The notes beneath the pieces were generated by a model. That model was not told the DNA's origin, did no database searches, and saw only the letters and a program-made list of their open reading frames with translations. The position numbers were made by a program, and so were the translations under genes. From contig CALVHJ010000044.1 in NCBI GenBank assembly GCA_944327425.1, positions 1 to 10,026 of the forward strand: a stretch of 10,026 bases of DNA. The letters run 5' to 3'. Positions 6,223 through 10,026 of the stretch are shown here, piece by piece (within the stretch, counting starts at the first letter, position 1; the number at the start of each line of letters is the position of its first letter). Origin of the DNA: an uncultured Bacilli bacterium (GTDB taxonomy: Bacteria > Bacillota_I > Bacilli_A > RF39 > UBA660).

Positions 6223-7252
6223 TAAAGATAATTATTAGTAGTTCTGTTAAAAGATTTTGCGTTTCTTTGTCTAATTTTTGAAAATCTTTAATTAATTTAA
6301 ATATTTGTTTTAGTTTAATTTCTTTGGTATCTTTAATATTGTTATTTTTAAAAATATCAAATAATGCTTTTACAAAAGCTATTCTTTCTTCAAGGGTTAA
6401 TTCATTTAATTTTTTAGCTATTTTCTTTTGAAGTGTTTTACTTCTTTTACTTTGGGTGTCTCTTATAAGTTCTTTATTTTTACATTGCCAATTAAAAGCA
6501 TCATGTTGAAGGATGTTTAACCCTTTGGATTTAATGACTATATAATCAGGAGTGCTATATAAAAGCATACCAATAATACTTTCTTTGGGAACATACATAG
6601 CTATTTTAGCTTTGATTTTTTGATAGGGTTTAGATTCAAATTCGTTTTTTAATAATCCGGGACCATCAAAATTAGTTATTTTGATTATTTTTTTTCTAAT
6701 CCAGAACTTAGCATTCATAACGGCACATATACTTAAGTTTCCACCTTTTGAGTGCCCACCAACTCGAACATTTTTATCGAGTAAGCTAATGGCTTTATTA
6801 ATATAGACCGATGCATATTTTTGAGAAGAAACTGGATAGAGATAGGTCATTTTAAAATCTTCTTCCCAGCCGATAATGGAGGTATCAGTTCCGGCAAAAG
6901 AAATGTAAGTGCTTTTATCAGGAAGTTTCATAGTTATTGCCCCAAATTGCATATCAGAATTTACTAATTTCATGTAATTATAAAGGAGGGTATCTTGATA
7001 TCTTTGAGTGTTTTTCATTATTTGAAGCATTTTAAAAGTGCTGCTAATAAATATACCACGGTAGGCTTTCTTTTTATTTTCTAATTTTGTAGCAGCTTCT
7101 TTTAAAGTTATTTTATTTTTTTTAAAAGCAGGAACAATATTGGTAAAATCTAGATATGACAAAAGGGAAAATATTAAATTATCAATTTCAGTAAATGGTA
7201 GTTCTTTAAATGTTTTGTCTTTGTTCTTTTTAATATAGTCAATAATATTCAT
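6215..7252 (-). CDS. DUF2974 / Mbeg1-like alpha/beta-hydrolase (lipase fold)
   Basis: 345 residues with no signal peptide. It matches the DUF2974 (Mbeg1-like) family: an N-terminal helical part (LPFTEIDNLIFSLLSYLDF, 18-36) precedes an alpha/beta-hydrolase core. The core shows YISFAGTD (116-123), the nucleophile elbow GGHSKGG (165-171, S168), NFDGPGL (194-200, candidate D196) and LQHDAFNW (248-255, candidate H250), a complete Ser-Asp-His triad by position. After about 260 a Lys-rich helical extension (KRSKTLQKKIAKKLNEL and beyond) is typical of the family. The substrate is unknown; lipase or esterase activity is inferred from the fold. Start ATG at 7252 is preceded by AAAGGAG five bases away. 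It is second in a minus-strand operon, 24 bases after the M18 aminopeptidase stop. Its TAG stop (6215-6217) lies inside the end of the convergent phosphoesterase gene, and no terminator is visible between them. Confidence 0.87.
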   Translation of the reverse strand: MNIIDYIKKNKDKTFKELPFTEIDNLIFSLLSYLDFTNIVPAFKKNKITLKEAATKLENKKKAYRGIFISSTFKMLQIMKNTQRYQDTLLYNYMKLVNSDMQFGAITMKLPDKSTYISFAGTDTSIIGWEEDFKMTYLYPVSSQKYASVYINKAISLLDKNVRVGGHSKGGNLSICAVMNAKFWIRKKIIKITNFDGPGLLKNEFESKPYQKIKAKIAMYVPKESIIGMLLYSTPDYIVIKSKGLNILQHDAFNWQCKNKELIRDTQSKRSKTLQKKIAKKLNELTLEERIAFVKALFDIFKNNNIKDTKEIKLKQIFKLIKDFQKLDKETQNLLTELLIIIFIK

Positions 7253-7276
7253 GCTTACTCCTTTTTAGTAATTATA

Positions 7277-8542
7277 TCATAAAATATCTATTTTGTTGCT
7301 TTCTATATTATATTCTAATTCATAAAATTTCTTTAAAGCTTTAAATAAAAAATAAGTATCTTTAATACCAATTACTTCAAAACTAGAATGCATAGCAAGC
7401 ATGGCAAGACCTATATCAATAGTGTTAATGCTTATGTGTTTTAAATTAGCACCAGCAAGAGTGGAGCCGGTAGCATAATCATTTCTAGAGGTATAATAGG
7501 AGTATTTAATTTGTTCTTTTTCACATATATGTTTAAAAATTGTAGCAGATATACTATTAGTACTACTAGTTGGTTCTCTCATAATCATTAGGCCATTATT
7601 TAGAGGTGGGGTATTAGTGTGATCAGATAATTCATCATGGTTAGGGTGTCTCGCATGAGTATTATCGGCACTTACTACTAATGATTTATTTAGAGTAGAA
7701 GTTAAATTCAGGTTTAAAAGGGCACATATCCTTTTTAAAGTGTCAATTAAAAAGTTAGAGTCAGCTCCATCTAAAGTATTTGAACCAATTTCTTCACTAT
7801 TAAAGACGACAAAAACATTAATATCGTTGCCAATACTTTTTAAAAATGATTTTAAAGCAGCATAAGTACAAGATATGTTGTCAATTCGGGGACTTGCTAT
7901 AAATTCGTTATTTATGATAACTGGTTCTTCTTTGTTGTATAAAAATAAATCATATTCAAAAATTTTTTCTTTAATGTTTGTATATTTCTTTATTAATTCT
8001 TCAAGCATTTTTTCTTTTTTTAAAGATATAATTGGCATTAAATCAATTTCAGTATTTAAATCTAAGTTGCTATTAGCATTGTCGTTTTGATGAATAGCAA
8101 TACTGGGAATAATAGCTATGGCTTCTTTTAAATCAATTATTTTTTTTAGATAATTGTTTTTATTTTTAATAATAATTCTTCCTGATAAAGATAAAGGTCT
8201 ATCCATGAATCCATAGTTTAATATGCCTCCATAGGGAGTAACATTTAGTTTTAAATAACCATTTTCATAATATTCGGGGGTGGGTTTAATGCTAAGCGAA
8301 GGAGTATCACCATGAGTACAGACTATTTTAAATTTAGTAGCTTTATTTTTAAAGGTAAAAGCTATTAAAGAGGCATCATTTCTAATAATAAAATATTTAT
8401 TTTGGTTTAAATTCCATTTTTCATCTTCTTTTAATTCTCTAAAATCATTTTTTAGTAATATTTCTTTTATTTTTTTTATACATGTAAATATACATGTACT
8501 ATTTTTAAGTAATTCGATAAATTCTTTATTAAAGTTATTCAT
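7277..8542 (-). CDS. apeB: M18 family aminopeptidase (aspartyl aminopeptidase)
   Basis: 421 residues, cytoplasmic, close to the usual M18 length. It would remove N-terminal acidic residues from peptides using two metal ions. Visible landmarks (numbered from ATG 8542) are THGDTPSLSIKP (76-87, ligand H77, active-site D79), SPRIDN (217-222, bridging D221), FNSEEIGS (247-254, E250/E251), SADNTHARHPN (291-301, D293) and AMHSSFE (383-389, H385). Together these give the full M18 metal and catalytic set. The family THTDSP-type motif is THGDTP here, a mild variant. Start: a longer frame reaches TTG 8554, but ATG 8542 has GGTGA five bases upstream, and that site lies between the two candidates, so ATG 8542 is preferred. 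The downstream DUF2974 gene follows by 24 bases in the same direction. The symbol apeB is the name used for some bacterial M18 proteins and is tentative. Confidence 0.9.
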   Translation of the reverse strand: MNNFNKEFIELLKNSTCIFTCIKKIKEILLKNDFRELKEDEKWNLNQNKYFIIRNDASLIAFTFKNKATKFKIVCTHGDTPSLSIKPTPEYYENGYLKLNVTPYGGILNYGFMDRPLSLSGRIIIKNKNNYLKKIIDLKEAIAIIPSIAIHQNDNANSNLDLNTEIDLMPIISLKKEKMLEELIKKYTNIKEKIFEYDLFLYNKEEPVIINNEFIASPRIDNISCTYAALKSFLKSIGNDINVFVVFNSEEIGSNTLDGADSNFLIDTLKRICALLNLNLTSTLNKSLVVSADNTHARHPNHDELSDHTNTPPLNNGLMIMREPTSSTNSISATIFKHICEKEQIKYSYYTSRNDYATGSTLAGANLKHISINTIDIGLAMLAMHSSFEVIGIKDTYFLFKALKKFYELEYNIESNKIDIL

Positions 8543-8547
8543 AAAAT

Positions 8548-8552
8548 TCACC
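8548..8552 (-). promoter_or_regulatory. Shine-Dalgarno site that fixes the M18 start
   Basis: On the minus strand GGTGA lies five bases before ATG 8542. The in-frame TTG at 8554 is upstream of this site, so it is not the likely start. Confidence 0.55.
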
Positions 8553-8579
8553 AATATTAGTATGGATTTAAAAAAATTT

Positions 8580-8585
8580 ATTATA
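8580..8585 (-). promoter_or_regulatory. Possible -10 for the minus-strand aminopeptidase operon
   Basis: Reading the minus strand, a perfect TATAAT lies at 8585-8580, with a predicted leader of about 30 bases to ATG 8542. No good -35 is visible at 17-18 bases and there is no TGn. It lies only a few bases from the -35 of the divergent lipoprotein promoter, so polymerase binding at one may hinder the other. Confidence 0.4.
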
Positions 8586-8590
8586 AGTAC

Positions 8591-8619
8591 TTTTCACTTT
8601 TTTTAGTTTATGTTATACT
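8591..8619 (+). promoter_or_regulatory. Extended -10 promoter for lipoprotein gene
   Basis: TTTTCA (8591-8596), 17 bases, TATACT (8614-8619) preceded by TGT (8611-8613). The predicted start near 8626 is next to the AGGAGGAG ribosome site. Confidence 0.65.
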
Positions 8620-8627
8620 ATATTTGT

Positions 8628-8635
8628 AGGAGGAG
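8628..8635 (+). promoter_or_regulatory. Shine-Dalgarno site that fixes the lipoprotein start
   Basis: AGGAGGAG is 7 bases from ATG 8643 and one base from ATG 8637. The latter is too close, and 8610 lies upstream of it, so ATG 8643 is chosen. Confidence 0.75.
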
Positions 8636-8642
8636 TATGTTT

Positions 8643-9062
8643 ATGAAACGTATAGGTTTAATTGGGGTTTGTTTTGGTATGGTTTTACTTTTAACAGGTT
8701 GTGGGTCTAAAGAGCTAAGATGCTCTATATCTAATGAAAATATAGATTATCAAATTAATTTAACGTTTGATTCTGAAGATTTATTGGATACAGGAGTTAT
8801 GAGACAAACATATAAACTAACCGAGGAGCAAGAAGATACTTTAGAAGAAGGAGTTCAATATTTAAAAGAAGTATTCGAAGACAATGATCAATATGAAGGA
8901 TTTGAAATTAATATAACTGACAATGGAAAAAATGAAGTTTATGTAGATATTGCTTTTGATGCTTCCGAATTAAGTGAGATTATGGGTGAAGAATTAGATG
9001 AATCTGCAACTTATGATAGCATTAGAGAAGAACTTGAAAATGAAGGTTATGTTTGTGAGTAA
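8643..9062 (+). CDS. Small secreted lipoprotein, function unknown
   Basis: 139 residues from ATG 8643. A lipoprotein signal (MKR, then the hydrophobic span IGLIGVCFGMVLLL) ends in the lipobox LTGC, with lipidated C20. The mature part is acidic and small. It starts with a Cys-containing strand (ELRCSISNENIDYQINLTF), has a Glu-rich helix (about 60-78), a strand pair around FEINITDNGKNEVYVDIAF, and ends in YDSIREELENEGYVCE. That closing Y-D-x-I-R/K-x-E-L-E-x-x-G-Y-x-C block, with a second Cys (C138) able to pair with C27, is a layout I associate with a common uncharacterised lipoprotein group of low-GC Bacillota, loosely like YehR/DUF1307. The comparison is from memory. Likely anchored on the outer face of the membrane. 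It has its own promoter and terminator, so it is a single-gene unit. Confidence 0.8.
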   Translation: MKRIGLIGVCFGMVLLLTGCGSKELRCSISNENIDYQINLTFDSEDLLDTGVMRQTYKLTEEQEDTLEEGVQYLKEVFEDNDQYEGFEINITDNGKNEVYVDIAFDASELSEIMGEELDESATYDSIREELENEGYVCE

Positions 9063-9066
9063 GAAA

Positions 9067-9092
9067 AGATGGAAGTAGTATTCCATTTTTTA
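9067..9092 (+). terminator. Terminator after lipoprotein gene
   Basis: ATGGAA (9070-9075) pairs with TTCCAT (9082-9087) around a six-base loop, extendable by A-T and G-T pairs into the flanking A and T runs. T continues to 9092. The GC content of the stem is modest. Confidence 0.7.
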
Positions 9093-9123
9093 ATCATATA
9101 CTTTTTAAAAGGTGGGAAATAAG

Positions 9124-9795
9124 ATGAAATTTAAATATCCGTTGCCAATTTCAATAGAAAAAATTATAAATGACTCAGAGTTGAAAGAAATAAGCATTGG
9201 TTGTTCTGATTCGCAAGTTGTTAGAATAAAAAAAGATAATAGAACTTTTTATTTAAAAATAATGAAAGAAAATAAATTGCTTCAGGAATATAAAAAGTTA
9301 ATGTGGTTATCTACAAAATTACCAGTACCTAAGATAGTTGATTTTATTCAAGAGTACGGCAATGATTATCTAATTACCGAAGAAATGCCGGGAAAAATGT
9401 TATGTGATGAATATTATATAAATAATCCTGATAATGCTTTACCTATTTTAAAAGATGCTTTTCAATATTTATATTCTGTAAATATATCAGATTGTCCATT
9501 TGATGTTTCGAATGAATATAGGTTATCTCTAATTGAAGATAATGTAAATAAAGGATTAGTAAGTGATTCATCCTTAACTTCAGAAACCAGGAAAAAGTTT
9601 GGAACAGTACAAAATTTATTACAATATTTGCAAAATAATCGTTTTCAAGAAGAATTAGTTTTTTCATATGGAGATATTAGTTTGCCTAATATAATTGCTC
9701 TCAAGGATAAGCTGTCTGGTTTTGTTGATGTTGGTGAGAGTGGTATTGCAGATAAATGGTTTGATTTGGCTATTAAGGAAATGTATTCAAATTAA
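9124..9795 (+). CDS. APH(3')-type phosphotransferase, C-terminally truncated
   Basis: 223 residues from ATG 9124, which follows an AAGGTGG ribosome site (about 9109-9115) by 8 bases. An in-frame GTG at 9112 overlaps that site and is rejected. The protein aligns by eye with the APH(3') aminoglycoside kinase family: RTFYLKI (nucleotide-binding Lys), KLPVPKIVDF hinge region, an ITEEMPGKMLCDEY segment, NISDCPFDV, ELVFSYGDISLPNII (brush-loop equivalent of HGDxxxxN) and GFVDVGESGIADKWFDLA (DxG metal motif). Two oddities suggest loss of function: the loop reads YGD where the family has HGD, and the protein stops about 40 residues early, without the helix that carries the family C-terminal drug-binding residues. 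A related-looking remnant continues in another frame (see findings). A possible -10 TATACT lies near 9098-9103. It may be a decaying gene or a kinase with another substrate. Confidence 0.75.
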   Translation: MKFKYPLPISIEKIINDSELKEISIGCSDSQVVRIKKDNRTFYLKIMKENKLLQEYKKLMWLSTKLPVPKIVDFIQEYGNDYLITEEMPGKMLCDEYYINNPDNALPILKDAFQYLYSVNISDCPFDVSNEYRLSLIEDNVNKGLVSDSSLTSETRKKFGTVQNLLQYLQNNRFQEELVFSYGDISLPNIIALKDKLSGFVDVGESGIADKWFDLAIKEMYSN

Positions 9796-9842
9796 ATTCT
9801 CTAACAGAACAACTTGATGAACAAAATGTTTTAAAAAGATAG

Positions 9843-9871
9843 TTCACAAAAGCATATAATTATGGTATAAT
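9843..9871 (+). promoter_or_regulatory. Strong promoter for the T-box transcript
   Basis: TTCACA (9843-9848; five of six), 17 bases, perfect TATAAT (9866-9871) preceded by TGG (9863-9865). This is the best promoter in the window. The predicted start is near 9878, just before Stem I of the T-box. Confidence 0.85.
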
Positions 9872-9877
9872 ATTTTT

Positions 9878-10026
9878 ATTAAGTGATGATTAATATAGAG
9901 TAGTTGCTACGTTTAATTGATAGAGAACTTATGGTAGGTGAAAATAAGTAAAATGTAGTTAATGAATTACAATGTTATGAACTTAATCGGTAAATGTACC
10001 GTTATCACAAGAGAGCGCTTGATATT
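9878..10026 (+). promoter_or_regulatory. T-box leader, Stem I region (continues past window end)
   Basis: A T-box binds uncharged tRNA and lets transcription continue into an aminoacyl-tRNA synthetase, amino-acid biosynthesis or transport gene. Seen here: Stem I is closed by GTGAT (9883-9887) with ATCAC (10004-10008), then GATTAA with TTAATC; an AGTA box (9899-9902); an AGAGA bulge (9922-9926); a distal hairpin ACTTAT (9927-9932)/ATAAGT (9944-9949) whose loop holds GGTG (9937-9940), the GNUG box; and a specifier side strand GAATTA (9964-9969) between helices ATTGAT/GTTAAT and GTTG/CAAT. A small GGTA/TACC hairpin lies within 9989-10000. With the usual GAA-codon layout the specifier is TTA (9967-9969, Leu); one base on, TAC would mean Tyr. 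The antiterminator (T-box sequence) and the gene are beyond 10026, so regulation of a Leu-related gene is inference. Confidence 0.8.

Noticed and set aside
7875..8090. Plus-strand open frame inside the aminopeptidase gene
   Set aside because: It is antisense to a well-supported M18 gene, has no ribosome site and no recognisable domain.
9443..9667. Minus-strand open frame inside the APH-like gene
   Set aside because: It is antisense to the phosphotransferase frame, lacks a ribosome site, and reads as low-complexity hydrophobic sequence of the kind AT-rich complements give.
1..10026. Mobile element, prophage, CRISPR array, rRNA or tRNA
   Set aside because: I saw no transposase, integrase, terminal inverted repeats, spaced direct repeats or cloverleaf structures. 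The pseudogenes decay by point changes, not insertions.

Overview
The window comes from a very AT-rich, Gram-positive-type bacterium. Short intergenic gaps, purine-rich Shine-Dalgarno sites, a T-box leader, a lipobox lipoprotein and a surface protein with a sortase-like tail all point to the Bacillota, most likely a host-associated lineage near Erysipelotrichia or the uncultured RF39-like Bacilli (inferred, not proven). TAA, TAG and TGA all end genes, so the code is the standard bacterial one and not the mycoplasma code.

Layout. 2-775 is a decayed D-alanine--D-alanine ligase gene running in from the left edge, still in one frame but cut by four TAA codons, and closed by a hairpin terminator. 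883-1980 encodes a VanZ-RDD membrane protein. 2079-3962 encodes a secreted, cell-wall-anchored surface protein with a VPQTFD tail, followed by a strong terminator whose loop also holds the -35 of the next promoter. 4014-4898 is a DUF1848 protein with a C-terminal CX3CX2C cluster. 4944-5381 (unrecognised, charged helical tail) and 5398-6222 (calcineurin-like phosphoesterase) are only 16 bases apart and form a likely operon. Convergent to these, and overlapping by 8 bases, is a minus-strand pair: an M18 aminopeptidase (8542-7277) followed by a DUF2974/Mbeg1-like lipase-fold hydrolase (7252-6215). From a divergent promoter region, 8643-9062 encodes a small lipoprotein with its own terminator. 9124-9795 is an APH(3')-type phosphotransferase that lacks the family C-terminus and has Tyr for the catalytic-loop His. 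The window ends in a promoter (9843-9871) and the Stem I half of a T-box leader (about 9878-10026) whose regulated gene lies outside.

The genes look like chromosomal housekeeping and cell-envelope functions in short transcription units, not one pathway. I saw no mobile element, CRISPR array, rRNA or tRNA. Two genes (ddl and the APH-like gene) are decayed or decaying. Six of the promoters I can propose carry an extended -10 (TGn) element, and most start transcription almost at the Shine-Dalgarno site. I did not find a convincing new multi-gene system. The best leads are the C-terminal cysteine cluster of the DUF1848 protein, the orphan coiled-coil protein beside the phosphoesterase, the unusual sorting signal, and the T-box.
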